Positions 49,188-57,912 are shown, counted from the first letter of the stretch. The stretch: DNA of 64,000 nucleotides from Streptomyces antarcticus (GCF_026627255.1 NZ_JAPNLM010000001.1:248001-312000), one strand, 5' to 3'. The notes: generated by a model from the sequence alone, not told the origin. Program-made: numbers and translations.

Positions 49188-50375
49188 TCAGCGGAAGACG
49201 CCGGTGTGGCCGAGCGAGTACCGGCCGGGCTGCGGGTACACGGCGAGCCCGTGCGGGCCGCCGCCCACCGGGATGCGGGCGAGCTGCTTGCCGGTCACGG
49301 TGTCGATCGCGTACACCTCGGAGTTGTAGCGGCCCGACAGCCACAGCACCTTGCCGTCCGCGGAGACGCCTCCCATGTCGGGGCTGCCGCCGTCGGGGAG
49401 CTCCCACTTCTTGGTCAGCTTGTTCTGCGGGAAGTCGAACACCGAGATGGTCCCCTCGCCGCGGTTGGGGATGTACATCTCCTTGGAGTCACGGCTGATG
49501 TACAGGCCGTGGCAGCCCTTTCCGGTCGGCAGCAGCTTCGGCGTCTCGAACTTGTCCCCGCTGAGCACCCAGACGCCGTGCGCCATCATGTCCGCGACGT
49601 AGAAGGTCTTCCCGTCCGGCGAGACCTTGACGTCCTGCGGCATCGCACCCTCGAACGGAAGTTTCTGCTGGGCGATGACCTCCATCTTCTCCGTGTCGAC
49701 CTTGAGGAGTTCGCCGGAGAACTCACAACTCACGATGAAGTAGCGGCCGTCCGCGGAAAAGTCCGCGTGATTGACGCCGAAACAGGTCACTGGGACGGTT
49801 TTTACGCGGTCCATCGTGTGCGGATCACGGAAGACCAGCTCTTTGTCGAGCGAGGCCATGACGATCGCGTACTTGCCGTTCGGCGTGAAGTAGAGGTTGT
49901 ACGGGTCGTGCACCTCGACCGGCTTTCCGGCCTCGCCCGTGGCGGGGTTGATCGGGGTGAGCGTGTGGCCCCGGTTGTTGTTGACCCAGAGGGTCTTCAT
50001 GTCCCAGGACGGGACCACGTGCTGCGGCTGGACACCGACCGGGATGGTGTCGATGACCTGGTACGTCGCCGGGTCGATGACGGACACCGTGTTGGAGTTG
50101 GTGTTCGGCACGTAGACGCGGGACGGGAAGTCCTTGACCACCGGGGAGAGCATGCCCGGCCGGTCCGCCGCGTAGACGTCGTTCGGGTCGAGGACCGGGG
50201 GCATGCCGGGCAGGCCCGGTGGGGCGGCCGGGACGGCTCTGGCGGGTTTGGCCGGGGCCTTGGAGCCGAGGGCCTCGGCGGGCCCCTTCTCGGCGGACCC
50301 GCAGCCGGCGAGGGCGGCGAGGACCAGACCGGCCAGCAGCACGGTGGCCTTCCGGGGAAGGCGGATGGTGGTCAT
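49188..50375 (-). CDS. YncE-like beta-propeller lipoprotein
   Basis: A 395-residue lipoprotein. The signal peptide ends in the lipobox LAGCGS, then a long Ala/Pro linker leads to a seven-blade-type propeller built of YVTN/NHL-like repeats, for example SRVYVPNTNSNTVSVIDP, ISRDSKEMYIPNRGEGTISV and GKVLWLSGRYNSEVYAIDT. Such exported propellers (YncE, SMP-30-like) bind proteins, DNA or metals, but no catalytic residues are evident. Its ATG overlaps the stop of the NodB-like gene by four bases, so the two are translationally coupled and may act together at the outer face of the membrane. Confidence 0.88.
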   Translation of the reverse strand: MTTIRLPRKATVLLAGLVLAALAGCGSAEKGPAEALGSKAPAKPARAVPAAPPGLPGMPPVLDPNDVYAADRPGMLSPVVKDFPSRVYVPNTNSNTVSVIDPATYQVIDTIPVGVQPQHVVPSWDMKTLWVNNNRGHTLTPINPATGEAGKPVEVHDPYNLYFTPNGKYAIVMASLDKELVFRDPHTMDRVKTVPVTCFGVNHADFSADGRYFIVSCEFSGELLKVDTEKMEVIAQQKLPFEGAMPQDVKVSPDGKTFYVADMMAHGVWVLSGDKFETPKLLPTGKGCHGLYISRDSKEMYIPNRGEGTISVFDFPQNKLTKKWELPDGGSPDMGGVSADGKVLWLSGRYNSEVYAIDTVTGKQLARIPVGGGPHGLAVYPQPGRYSLGHTGVFR

Positions 50376-51169
50376 GGGGTCAGCAGCTCCGTGGTGGTCA
50401 CCGCGCTCAGCTTGCGGCGCGCGAGTTCTTCGAGGAGGGGCGGCATCGCGGCGACCGTGTCCGCGTAGCCGAAGTGCAGGCTCACCACCGATCCGGCGTG
50501 GATCGTCCCGGTGACGTTGCGGATGACGGCCGCGGCGCCGGGCGAGGTGAAGTCGAGGGAGTCCACGTCGTACGACAGGACGTGGGGGTAGCCGGCCCGC
50601 TGGGCCAGCTTCTGGACGAGCGGGGTGGCGTACCGGGTCTGGGAGGGGCGGAACCAGGTGCCGATCGAGCCGGTGAGCCGCTTGAGGCGCTGGGCGCAGC
50701 CGGTGATCTCGGCGTACGCCTCCGCCTCGGCCATGTCGTTGATCGCGAGGTGGCGCTGGGTGTGGTTGCCGAGTTCGTGGCCTCCGTCGAGGATCCGGCG
50801 GGCCATGTCCGGGTGGGCGTCGAGCCAGCCGCCGATCGCCAGTACGGTGACCCGCGCGCCGACGCGTTCCGCCTCGGCCAGCACCGCCCGGCCGGTGGCC
50901 GGGTCCCCGTTCCCGTGGAAGGTGAGGGCGACCCGGGGGCGGTCGCGGGGGCCGTGGCCGATCTCGACGGGCCGGCCCGCGAACCGGCGCGGGGCGCCGG
51001 CCGCGGCCGGCCTGGCGGGTTGGGCGGGCCCCGGGGGCGGGGGCTGGGCGGCGGGCGCGGCGCTGGGGCGGTCCGATCCGCACGCGGTGGCGAGTCCGGC
51101 CACCGCGGCTCCGACCGCCCCGAGACCGGCCGCGTGCAGGGCCGCGCGGCGGCCTGGATATGAGAGCAC
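50372..51169 (-). CDS. NodB-like polysaccharide deacetylase-family lipoprotein with altered metal motif
   Basis: A 265-residue exported protein. The signal peptide ends in LATACGS, followed by a Pro/Ala linker and the NodB domain. Motif 1, usually T-F-D-D, is here TFHGNGD, so the catalytic base and metal-binding Asp pair is replaced by His-Gly-Asn-Gly-Asp. Motif 2 is intact (GNHTQRHLA), motif 3 is FRPSQTRYATP, motif 4 is YDVDSLDF and motif 5 is LHFGYAD. The enzyme might use an altered metal site or be a non-catalytic carbohydrate-binding protein. The start is a GTG at 51169, and an AT-rich promoter region lies upstream. It is the first gene of the NodB-propeller pair. Confidence 0.85.
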   Translation of the reverse strand: MLSYPGRRAALHAAGLGAVGAAVAGLATACGSDRPSAAPAAQPPPPGPAQPARPAAAGAPRRFAGRPVEIGHGPRDRPRVALTFHGNGDPATGRAVLAEAERVGARVTVLAIGGWLDAHPDMARRILDGGHELGNHTQRHLAINDMAEAEAYAEITGCAQRLKRLTGSIGTWFRPSQTRYATPLVQKLAQRAGYPHVLSYDVDSLDFTSPGAAAVIRNVTGTIHAGSVVSLHFGYADTVAAMPPLLEELARRKLSAVTTTELLTP

Positions 51170-51387
51170 TTGCCCATTTAAGGGGTGGATGACCCGGAAG
51201 GTAATGATTGACCCAATTAGGGACGTTCACCCGACCGGGTCCGAGGGGAGTCCTGTCCGCTATTCGATCAACGATTCACCCAGAGCGGTCGATACTTATT
51301 CACTAATTACGAGGTGAGTGGCCCAGCTCACCTAAGATTTAGCTAGAAAGTCTTACTATTTGCACACTTATGTCCGAGTAGAGACTT

Positions 51388-51416
51388 TTGGCGTTTGGGC
51401 CCTCGTCTGCCATAGT
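51388..51416 (+). promoter_or_regulatory. Candidate promoter of a small RNA
   Basis: TTGGCG at 51388-51393 and CATAGT at 51411-51416, with a 17-base spacer, fit the -35 and -10 pattern of a main sigma factor promoter, and the sequence upstream is AT-rich. Transcription would start near 51422. Confidence 0.5.
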
Positions 51417-51421
51417 CGGAA

Positions 51422-51536
51422 TCACGGCTTCCCGTTGACCCGAGTGAAGTCTCGACGCCGAGGATCACACCCCCTTCGATCCTCGGCGCACCCATGAAGC
51501 CCCCACGCCCACCATGGCGAGCCGGGGGCTTCGGGC
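51422..51536 (+). ncRNA. Candidate small RNA with a C-rich hairpin loop
   Basis: The predicted transcript is about 115 bases long. It contains two stem-loops: CGCCGAGGATC (51456-51466) pairs perfectly with GATCCTCGGCG (51478-51488) around the 11-base loop ACACCCCCTTC, and GAAGCCCCC (51496-51504) pairs with GGGGGCTTC (51524-51532) as a terminator-like hairpin. The loop CCCCCTT is complementary to an AAGGGGG Shine-Dalgarno-like sequence, the kind of loop by which several bacterial sRNAs block ribosome binding. An alternative is that both hairpins only terminate the RsbW-like gene, read from the opposite strand. No U-tract is present. This is a proposal only. Confidence 0.4.
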
Positions 51537-51539
51537 GTT

Positions 51540-52043
51540 CTAGCGGTCGGCCACCCGCATCTCGAACCAGGTGATCTTCCCGCGGGGCAGCAGGTCCGCG
51601 CCCCAGCGGTCGGAGAGCTTGTCGACGAGGAACAGCCCGCGGCCGGTGGCGTCCAGCTCGTGCACCGGCATCAGGCAGGGCAGTCCGCGCGAGGGGTCGC
51701 GCACCTCCACCCGGATCCAGCCGCGCCGCCGCACCATGCGTAAGCCGAAGGAGCGCGCCCCGGTGTGCCGGACCGCGTTGCCGACGAGCTCCGAGACCAG
51801 CAGGACGGCGTGCTCGGCGATCTGCGGCGAGAGCCCCCACATGCGGATCACCACGCACCGGGTCAGCCGGCGGGCCGCGCCCGCGGACTGCGGCATGGAC
51901 GGCAGCGTCACTTCCGCCTCGGCCGGATTCCCGTGCGACTCCAGTGCCCTGAGGCCCTGTTCGTCCTCGAGCGCCGCCGTGAGCCGCACGGCCGAAGCGC
52001 TGCCGCGCTGCCGCGGCTGTTCCACACCCTCCAGGCCCGCCAT
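51540..52043 (-). CDS. RsbW-like ATP-binding anti-sigma-factor kinase homologue
   Basis: A 167-residue protein with a GHKL/HATPase domain. The N box is LVSELVGNAVRHTG, and the G boxes are DPSRGLP and ELDATGRGLFLVDKLSDRWG. Streptomyces genomes hold dozens of such small RsbW-like ATPases, some of them anti-sigma or sensor-kinase partners. The N-terminal 40 residues are less conserved. The ATG at 52043 gives MAGLEGVEQ, and the upstream extension in frame is not convincing. No anti-anti-sigma (STAS) or sigma-factor gene is adjacent. The upstream gap carries several palindromes, and the gene runs toward the candidate small RNA. Confidence 0.85.
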   Translation of the reverse strand: MAGLEGVEQPRQRGSASAVRLTAALEDEQGLRALESHGNPAEAEVTLPSMPQSAGAARRLTRCVVIRMWGLSPQIAEHAVLLVSELVGNAVRHTGARSFGLRMVRRRGWIRVEVRDPSRGLPCLMPVHELDATGRGLFLVDKLSDRWGADLLPRGKITWFEMRVADR

Positions 52044-52176
52044 GCCCCCATGATGGACGGCCGGCCTCCCCCTCCGGGCCGTTCCACAGGAATACACCCC
52101 CCGGAATAGTGGATTCCGAAGGGGCGCCCTGTCATATGCATTTGGCAAGCGGAGTCTTTTGACACCCATTCTGACC

Positions 52177-52246
52177 TGTGATGACGCATCACACAGGAGT
52201 GATCACAGGGAGTTGATCACCCATTCCCCTTAAGGCTGCCTTAAGG
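52177..52246. promoter_or_regulatory. Cluster of palindromes upstream of the RsbW-like gene
   Basis: TGTGATGACGCATCACA (52177-52193) has seven-base arms. It is followed by TGATCA sites and by two identical palindromes CCTTAAGG at 52228-52235 and 52239-52246, three bases apart. The cluster lies in the AT-rich gap before the RsbW-like gene and after the enoyl-CoA hydratase gene, both on the minus strand, so it may be an operator region. Confidence 0.4.
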
Positions 52247-52286
52247 CCTGGCTAATCCACCCACAAGGAGGACCGGACGGGTTCGC

Positions 52287-53054
52287 TCAGACGAACTTCG
52301 CCTTGCCCGGGCCCTCTTCGACGAAGCTGCGCATACCGCGCTCGCGGTCCTCGGTGGCGAACAGGCCCGCGAACCAGGTGCGTTCGATGGTCAGGCCGGT
52401 GTCGATGTCGGCCTCCAGGCCCGCGTCCACGCACTCCTTGGCGGCGCGCAGCGCGAGGGCCGGACCACGCGCCAGCCTGGCCGCCCAGGCGTGCGCCTGC
52501 TCGTAGACCTCGGCGGCGGGGACGACCCGGTCGACCAGGCCCAGGGAGAGCGCCTCGTCGGCCTTGACCATCCGGCCGGTGAAGATCAGGTCCTTGGCCC
52601 TGGACGGGCCTACCAGCCGGGACAGCCGCTGGGTGCCGCCGGCGCCGGGGATCAGGCCGAGCAGGATCTCGGGCTGGCCGAGCTTGGCGTTGTCGGCGGC
52701 GATCCGGTAGTCGGCGCAGAGCGCCAGCTCGCAACCGCCGCCCAGCGCGTAGCCGGTGACGGCCGCGACGACCGGCTTGGGAATGCGGGCCACCGCGGTG
52801 AAGGCTTCCTGGAGCCCACGGGACCGGGCGACCATCGCCGCGTGGTCCATCGTCTGCATCTCCTTGATGTCCGCGCCCGCCGCGAACACCTTCTCGCCGC
52901 CGTAGAGGATGACCGCGCGGACGTCGGCGCGGTCGGTGGCCTCCAGCGCGAGCTCGCGCAGCCGGTCCTGGGTGGCGATGTCCAGGGCGTTCATGGGCGG
53001 GCGGTCCATGCGGATGGTGCCGACGCCTTCGGAGACTTCGAGAGAGAGGGTCAT
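52287..53054 (-). CDS. Enoyl-CoA hydratase/isomerase-family protein
   Basis: A 255-residue crotonase-superfamily protein. The CoA-binding and oxyanion-hole motifs are AAGADIKEMQTMDHAAM and GYALGGGCELALCADYRIAA. It has a glutamate in EILLGLIPGAGGTQRLSRL and the C-terminal DTGLTIERTWFAGLFATED segment. It should hydrate enoyl-CoA in fatty acid oxidation or a related path, and the exact substrate is not shown. The ATG at 53054 is used. A terminator or palindrome region follows its end. Confidence 0.92.
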   Translation of the reverse strand: MTLSLEVSEGVGTIRMDRPPMNALDIATQDRLRELALEATDRADVRAVILYGGEKVFAAGADIKEMQTMDHAAMVARSRGLQEAFTAVARIPKPVVAAVTGYALGGGCELALCADYRIAADNAKLGQPEILLGLIPGAGGTQRLSRLVGPSRAKDLIFTGRMVKADEALSLGLVDRVVPAAEVYEQAHAWAARLARGPALALRAAKECVDAGLEADIDTGLTIERTWFAGLFATEDRERGMRSFVEEGPGKAKFV

Positions 53055-53160
53055 ACGGGCCAGGTTAGCGGCGGTTAACGGGAAGCGGCCCGGTGCTGTG
53101 GGTCACAGCACCGGGCCGCCCGGGACTACCTGGAACGCGCGGCGCGCGCCGCGCGGGCTC

Positions 53161-54399
53161 CTACTTGATCCACTCCGCCCAGTCCATGTTCCAGCCGTTG
53201 AGGCCGTTGTCCGGGGCGATCTGCTTGTCCTTGGAGTTCTTCACGACGACCACGTCGCCGATCAGCGACTCGTTGAAGAACCAGGCGGCGGGCTGGTTGC
53301 CGTCTCCGGCGCCGCGGACGTCCTTCAGTCCGATGCAGCCGTGGCTGACGTTCTCCGAGCCGAAGGTGCCGGACGAGGCCCAGTAGTTGCCGTGGACGAA
53401 GGTGCCCGAGTTCGACAGCCGCATCGCGTGCGGGACGTCGGAGATGTCGTACTCGCCGCCGAAGCCGACGGTGGCGCCGTTCATCCGGGTCACCTTGTAC
53501 TTCTCGCTGATGACCATCTGGCCGTTGTACGTGGTGGTCGACGGCGCGCCCGCGGTGATCGGGACGTTCTTGAGGACCTGCCCGTCGCGGACGACCTCCA
53601 TGGTGTACGCGCTCGCGTCGACCGTGGAGACCTGCGAGCGGCCGACCTTGAAGGTGACCGTACGGGTCTGCTTGCCGTAGACGCCCGGGCGGCCTTCGAC
53701 TCCGTCGAGGGCGAGCTTCACCGTGACGGTCGTGCCCGCGGCCCAGTACTTCTCGGGGCGGAAGTCGAGGCGGTCGTTGCCGAACCAGTGGCCCTCGATC
53801 GGCACGGACGGCTCGGCCGTCACGGTGACGGCCTTCTCGACGGCCTCGGGGTTGGTGATCCCGCGGGAGAAGCTGATCGACACCGGCATGCCCACGCCGA
53901 CGGTCGAGCCGTCCTCGGGCGTGTACTGGCCGATGAAGGTGTTCGCCGGGGTCAGGGTGGTGAAGGTGGTGTCCTTGGCGGACTCGCGGCCCGCCTCGTC
54001 CTTGGCCACCGCGTGCACCTTGTACTCGGTCGCGGAGGCAAGGTGGCGGCTCGGCTCCCAGCTCGCGCCGTCCGCGCCGATCGTGCCGTCCACCGCGTTG
54101 CCCTTGGTGTCGGCGACCGTCACCGTGGCGAGCTTGCCGCCCGCGCTGGTTATCTTCAGGACGCCGCTGGTGGCGACTTCCTTGGCCCCGTCGTCCGGCT
54201 TGACGGTCACCACGGCCTTGGACGCCTCGGTACCCGTCTTCGCTCCGCCACCGCTGTTGTCGTCACCGCTCCCGCCGGCGCCGCCGGCGCCGCCGCTGCA
54301 CGCGGTGGTGAACAGCAGGGCCGCCCCCAGCAGAAGGGCCGGCAGGCCGGTGCGGACGCGGCCGCGTATCGGCTGCAGGTTCACTCGTGTTCTCCCCAT
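53161..54399 (-). CDS. L,D-transpeptidase lipoprotein (YkuD with Ig-like domains)
   Basis: A 412-residue peptidoglycan cross-linking enzyme. The lipobox is LLFTTACSG. Two Ig-like domains follow (VVTVKPDDGAKEVATSG, and FIGQYTPEDGSTVGVGMPVSISFSR), as in mycobacterial LdtMt2, then the YkuD domain: VSTVDASAYTMEV, FVHGNYWASSGTF and the active site SHGCIGLKD with catalytic Cys and His. It makes 3-3 cross-links between meso-DAP or L-DAP residues. It is paralogous to the protein encoded at 57949-59178. The ATG at 54399 has a GGGGGA site. The C-terminal WAEWIK is shared in form by the paralogue. Confidence 0.94.
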   Translation of the reverse strand: MGRTRVNLQPIRGRVRTGLPALLLGAALLFTTACSGGAGGAGGSGDDNSGGGAKTGTEASKAVVTVKPDDGAKEVATSGVLKITSAGGKLATVTVADTKGNAVDGTIGADGASWEPSRHLASATEYKVHAVAKDEAGRESAKDTTFTTLTPANTFIGQYTPEDGSTVGVGMPVSISFSRGITNPEAVEKAVTVTAEPSVPIEGHWFGNDRLDFRPEKYWAAGTTVTVKLALDGVEGRPGVYGKQTRTVTFKVGRSQVSTVDASAYTMEVVRDGQVLKNVPITAGAPSTTTYNGQMVISEKYKVTRMNGATVGFGGEYDISDVPHAMRLSNSGTFVHGNYWASSGTFGSENVSHGCIGLKDVRGAGDGNQPAAWFFNESLIGDVVVVKNSKDKQIAPDNGLNGWNMDWAEWIK

Positions 54400-54543
54400 G
54401 TCCCCCGCGCACGGGCAGTCGCGCGCTTGTCGACAGGTAATCACATGGGGTAATCACGAAAAGCCACGGTCTTGTCACCGTTCCGTCCCAAGTGCCGGAA
54501 GGACCCGGCTTGGTACGGGACGGCAACGGGCGGGCCGCGGCGG

Positions 54544-55392
54544 TCAGTCGTCGGTGCCGGGCTTGGTGCCCCAGACGTAGACCGCGTCGCCCTCGCCGAG
54601 CAGGTCCCACAGGCGCTCGGCGTCGGACACGGAGAGGTTGACGCAGCCGGCCGAACCGCCGTGGGCGTACAGGTCGCCGGGACGGCCGTGCAGCGCCTGG
54701 CCCCCGTCGAAGAACTGGGCGCAGGGCATGGGGGCGTCGTCGTAGAGCGTGGACTTGTGGTCGATGCTGCGCCAGTACACCTCGTGCCAGCCGGGCCGGG
54801 TCTCCTGGTCGTCGCGGCCGGTGCGGATGGGCACGGGGGCGAAGACCACCCGGTCGCCCCTCTGCACCCACAGCAGCTGGCGCTCCATGTCGACGCACGT
54901 CACCCGGTGCGCGCGGACCGGGCAGTCACCGGCGGCGTTGGGGTCCGTCCGGGCCGCGACGGCGGTCATCACGCGGTAGGTGGCCAGTCCCGGGTAACCG
55001 TCGGCGGGCCGGACGCCGTTGGCCTGCTGGAAGGTACGGAAGGCCGCGCAGTCGGCCGGGGACTGCACCCCGTCGGCGGGTCGGCCCAGGTGGGCCTCCA
55101 GCTCGCGCTGGTAGGGGCCGGTCCCGGCGGTGCAGGACTCCTCCGCGGGGGCCGGAGCCGTACGGGCGGGTGCCGCGGGGGCTGGAGCCGCCGACGCGGC
55201 CGCGGCCGGGGGTGCCAGGGCCGCGCAGGCCGACAGCGCGAGCAGCGCGGCGGTGCCCGCGGCGGCCCGGCGGGGCCCGGAGGCCGCCGCGGGCAGCCGC
55301 GCCGGGGGGCGGCGGGAGCCGGGAGCGGCCCCCGCCGGCCGTGGGGCCGTGGCCGCCGCGCCTATCGCCCCTGCCGGGTCGCCTGCGGTCAT
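54544..55392 (-). CDS. L,D-transpeptidase with a peptidoglycan-binding domain
   Basis: A 282-residue exported protein. The basic, Ala/Pro-rich N-terminus carries a signal segment with a lipobox-like LLALSACAAL. A peptidoglycan-binding-type helical domain (QRELEAHLGRPADGVQSPADC, FRTFQQANGVRPADGYPG) precedes the YkuD domain, whose catalytic site is LYAHGGSAGCVNLSVSDAERL. The domain order resembles short Streptomyces transpeptidases that bind wall before cross-linking. It is the second of three L,D-transpeptidase genes in this block and lies between copy 1 and the anchor-A protein, all on the same strand. Confidence 0.9.
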   Translation of the reverse strand: MTAGDPAGAIGAAATAPRPAGAAPGSRRPPARLPAAASGPRRAAAGTAALLALSACAALAPPAAAASAAPAPAAPARTAPAPAEESCTAGTGPYQRELEAHLGRPADGVQSPADCAAFRTFQQANGVRPADGYPGLATYRVMTAVAARTDPNAAGDCPVRAHRVTCVDMERQLLWVQRGDRVVFAPVPIRTGRDDQETRPGWHEVYWRSIDHKSTLYDDAPMPCAQFFDGGQALHGRPGDLYAHGGSAGCVNLSVSDAERLWDLLGEGDAVYVWGTKPGTDD

Positions 55393-55520
55393 ACGGGCCT
55401 CCTCGGGCCCGCCGGCCGGGCCGCCGGGGCCCAGCCAACCCGACGGGGAGGGGAAGCGCCCCGCGGATGCGCCGGCGGGGTGAGCGGGTCACTCCACCGG
55501 CGCACCCGGACGGGGCCGCG

Positions 55521-55580
55521 GGTCAGGCGCGCGGGCCGCCGGTCAGGCGCGCGGGCCGCCGGTCAGGCGCGCGGGCCGTG
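55521..55580. repeat. Three tandem 20-bp units spanning a stop codon
   Basis: The unit GGTCAGGCGCGCGGGCCGCC occurs at 55521-55540 and 55541-55560, and with two changed bases at 55561-55580. The last unit contains the stop codon and final residues of the choice-of-anchor-A gene (GPRA then stop), so the array is a triplication of the gene end, with two copies outside the coding part. Confidence 0.9.
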
Positions 55581-57740
55581 GCCCTGCTCGCGGCCCTCGC
55601 CCCTGCCGTCCTTGCCGCTGTTGCCGTCCTTGCCCTTGCCGTGCTCGTCGCGCTTGTTCTGGACCGTGACCACGAGCCGCCCGCCCGGGGTGCGTCCGTC
55701 CAGCACCAGCGGGCCGGTCACCCGGTCGCGCGGCAGGACGTAGCCCTCGGGCACGTCCGTCTCCAGCAGGTAGTACGAGCCCTCCTCCAGCCCGGTGAAG
55801 TCGCAGGCACCGGTCCGGTCGGTCGCGCAGCCGGGCTTGGCCAGGCGGTCGGCGTTGATGCCCCGGGTCTGCAGGCCCCTGATGCCGTTGGTCTCCTTCC
55901 AGACCTCGAAGACCGCGCCGCGCAGCGGCCGCTTGGTCTTCGCGTCCTTCTTCAGGACCTGGACCGAGCCCTCGTACACCGGCGGCACCGGGGTCCGGCG
56001 GTTCGGGACCGTCAGGGCCAGGCCGTTGGCCACGTCGTCCTGGTCCGGCGTGAACGCGGTGACCGGGTTCACCGGCAGGTCGTAGCCGGCGGGGACCGCC
56101 GTCTCCCGCCAGTAGTACGTCTCGCCGATCGGGAGCTCCACCGTGCAGGTGCCCCCGACGTCGGTCGTGCACGTGCCGGCGGCCAGCCGGAAGTCCGCGT
56201 CCGGGCCGGCCGTCTGCAGGCCGTCGCGGCCGTTCTCCTCACGCCACGGCTCGAAGCGGGCTCCGGCCAGCGGGAGTCCGGTCTCCTGGTCGGTCTTGCG
56301 GAGCACGACGCTCGCGCCGGGTACGGGGACCCGCTGGTTGTCGGCGGTGACCCGGACGCCGGCCGCGGCGTTCTGCTCGGTGAGGGTGAGCCGGTGGACC
56401 GGGTCGGCGGGCAGCGCGTAGCCGTCGGGGGCGGCCGTCTCGCGCCAGTAGTAGGTGCCGAGTTCGGCCCGCTGCTCGCAGACGCCGTTCCGCGGGCTGG
56501 TGCACTCGGTGACCTCGGTGTCCGGGGTCGTGCCGGTGGTCTGGAGGCCCTCGGTGCCGTTGGACTCCTTCCACAGCTCGAAGACGGCGCCCGCCAGCGG
56601 CGTACCCGTCTCATCGCGCTTGAGGACGGAGACCAGGCCCGTGGTCACGGGCGGCTGCCCGCAGGTGGGGAGGTCGCCGGTGAAGGGGTAGGCGTGGAAC
56701 TCCTGGCCTCCGCCGCCGCCGGGCTCGCTGGTGTGCGTGACCGAGCCGGTCGTGAAGAACCGGCCGTTGATCCCGGGCAGCCGGACGTTGGTCTGCGACG
56801 TCTGCTCGCCCATCAGGAAACTGCCCTGGAACTGGCCGGTGCCGTTCAGGTCGACCGTCGTGGCGTCCGGAAAGTTCCACAGCAGCCGCTCGCGGTAGGC
56901 GTTGAGCGGGTCGTCGTCGGTGATGCCGCCGCTGTAGGTGTTGACGGTGCGGTCGGCGCCGAGCACGTTGACCAGGATCGTCGCGCCCGCCGGGATCTGC
57001 TCGAAGGTGATCCCCTGCTGGCCGCCGCGGGCGCCGACCAGGTTGGCGTCGATGTTGAACACCTGGAGCGCGGAGGTGCCGTCCCCGCGGAAGACCGTCG
57101 CGAAACCGCTGTTCGTGGCGGTGCCGGTCGCCGTGCGCGGCCGGCCGTCGACGCGGGCGTAGCACTCGCTGGCAGCGCTGAGCTGGTCGCGCAGGGCGGT
57201 GTACGGTGCGGCCGCGGCGGGGTCCTGGCGCAGGGTGCCGGTCACGGTTCCCGTGACGGTCCCGGCGTGGCGTACCACGCCTCCGTCGGCGAGCAGCCGC
57301 TCGCCGACGGCGACGGTGATGTTCCCGCCGGTGGTGAGGAAGTCCGCGCCGTCCGGCGGCGGCACCAGCGACCCGGCGCCCACGATGCCGACGTTGTAGC
57401 GGCTGTCCGCGCCGGTCGTCTTGTCCTGGTCGAAGCCGCCGAGGACGACGAGGCGGCCCTCGGCCTCCGAGGCCCGCTCCCGGACGCGGAAGTCGCCGCC
57501 GACGAAGATGTTGATGCCGTTGTCCCGGCCGACGGGGATGCCGTTGCTGCCGATGGCGGGGAACGGGTTCGGGCAGGGGTTCGGGGGCGCCGGCACGCAG
57601 GGTCCGAGCCCGCCCGGCAGCAGCGCCCGCGGGGCGGCCGCCGGCCGGTCTGCGCCGGGGCCCGCCGCGAGGGCGGCGGGCGCACCGGCCGCCAGCACGG
57701 CTCCGATCGCCACCCCGAGGGTCCAGTTCCTAGCTGACAT
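55563..57740 (-). CDS. Secreted choice-of-anchor A protein with three SpaA-like domains
   Basis: A 725-residue surface protein. After a signal peptide ([20 protein letters not shown]) comes a choice-of-anchor-A domain ([19 protein letters not shown], then [10 protein letters not shown]), then three SpaA/prealbumin-like domains. Each shows the isopeptide-type pattern of a lysine near the start ([47 protein letters not shown]) and a glutamate in the E-box ([36 protein letters not shown]). The C-terminus is Lys/Gly/Asp-rich ([17 protein letters not shown]) with no LPxTG sortase motif and no membrane helix. It is read with three L,D-transpeptidase genes, which suggests some other form of attachment. 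The ATG at 57740 is preferred. Confidence 0.88.
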   Translation of the reverse strand: MSARNWTLGVAIGAVLAAGAPAALAAGPGADRPAAAPRALLPGGLGPCVPAPPNPCPNPFPAIGSNGIPVGRDNGINIFVGGDFRVRERASEAEGRLVVLGGFDQDKTTGADSRYNVGIVGAGSLVPPPDGADFLTTGGNITVAVGERLLADGGVVRHAGTVTGTVTGTLRQDPAAAAPYTALRDQLSAASECYARVDGRPRTATGTATNSGFATVFRGDGTSALQVFNIDANLVGARGGQQGITFEQIPAGATILVNVLGADRTVNTYSGGITDDDPLNAYRERLLWNFPDATTVDLNGTGQFQGSFLMGEQTSQTNVRLPGINGRFFTTGSVTHTSEPGGGGGQEFHAYPFTGDLPTCGQPPVTTGLVSVLKRDETGTPLAGAVFELWKESNGTEGLQTTGTTPDTEVTECTSPRNGVCEQRAELGTYYWRETAAPDGYALPADPVHRLTLTEQNAAAGVRVTADNQRVPVPGASVVLRKTDQETGLPLAGARFEPWREENGRDGLQTAGPDADFRLAAGTCTTDVGGTCTVELPIGETYYWRETAVPAGYDLPVNPVTAFTPDQDDVANGLALTVPNRRTPVPPVYEGSVQVLKKDAKTKRPLRGAVFEVWKETNGIRGLQTRGINADRLAKPGCATDRTGACDFTGLEEGSYYLLETDVPEGYVLPRDRVTGPLVLDGRTPGGRLVVTVQNKRDEHGKGKDGNSGKDGRGEGREQGHGPRA

Positions 57741-57851
57741 GACACTCCGTCCCTTACCTGCCACCTGGGCTGATGTGCCCTGACAGGCTGGAGGGGGCGG
57801 TCGGCGGGGGCCGGGAGACACTCGTCCGCTACGGCATTCTGATCACACGAA

Positions 57852-57912
57852 TCACCCGTACGGGGCACTGCGCGGGTCACCGTACGGGGCACTGTGCGAG
57901 TCACCGTACGGA
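57852..57912. repeat. Tandem 24-bp repeat upstream of the anchor-A gene
   Basis: About 2.5 copies of a unit resembling TCACCGTACGGGGCACTGTG lie between the anchor-A gene start and the third L,D-transpeptidase gene end. The copies differ at a few bases. It probably arose by slippage, but a regulatory function is possible. Confidence 0.7.

Larger units (their letters stand above)
51170..51539. other. AT-rich intergenic region holding a candidate small RNA
   Basis: This 370-base gap is distinctly AT-rich for this genome. The left part (51170-51340) should hold the minus-strand promoter of the NodB gene and an AGGTGAG/CTCACCT hairpin at 51311-51332. The right part holds the candidate promoter and transcript described separately. 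No protein gene is convincing in either strand. Confidence 0.6.

Noticed and set aside
52177..52193. CRP-like site TGTGATGACGCATCACA
   Set aside because: The spacing between half-sites (seven bases) does not fit the CRP consensus or the known Streptomyces Crp motif. It is kept only as a palindrome.
55521..55580. Possible CRISPR array at the 20-base tandem repeats
   Set aside because: The units are contiguous with no spacers, only three copies exist, they end inside a coding gene, and no cas genes are near.
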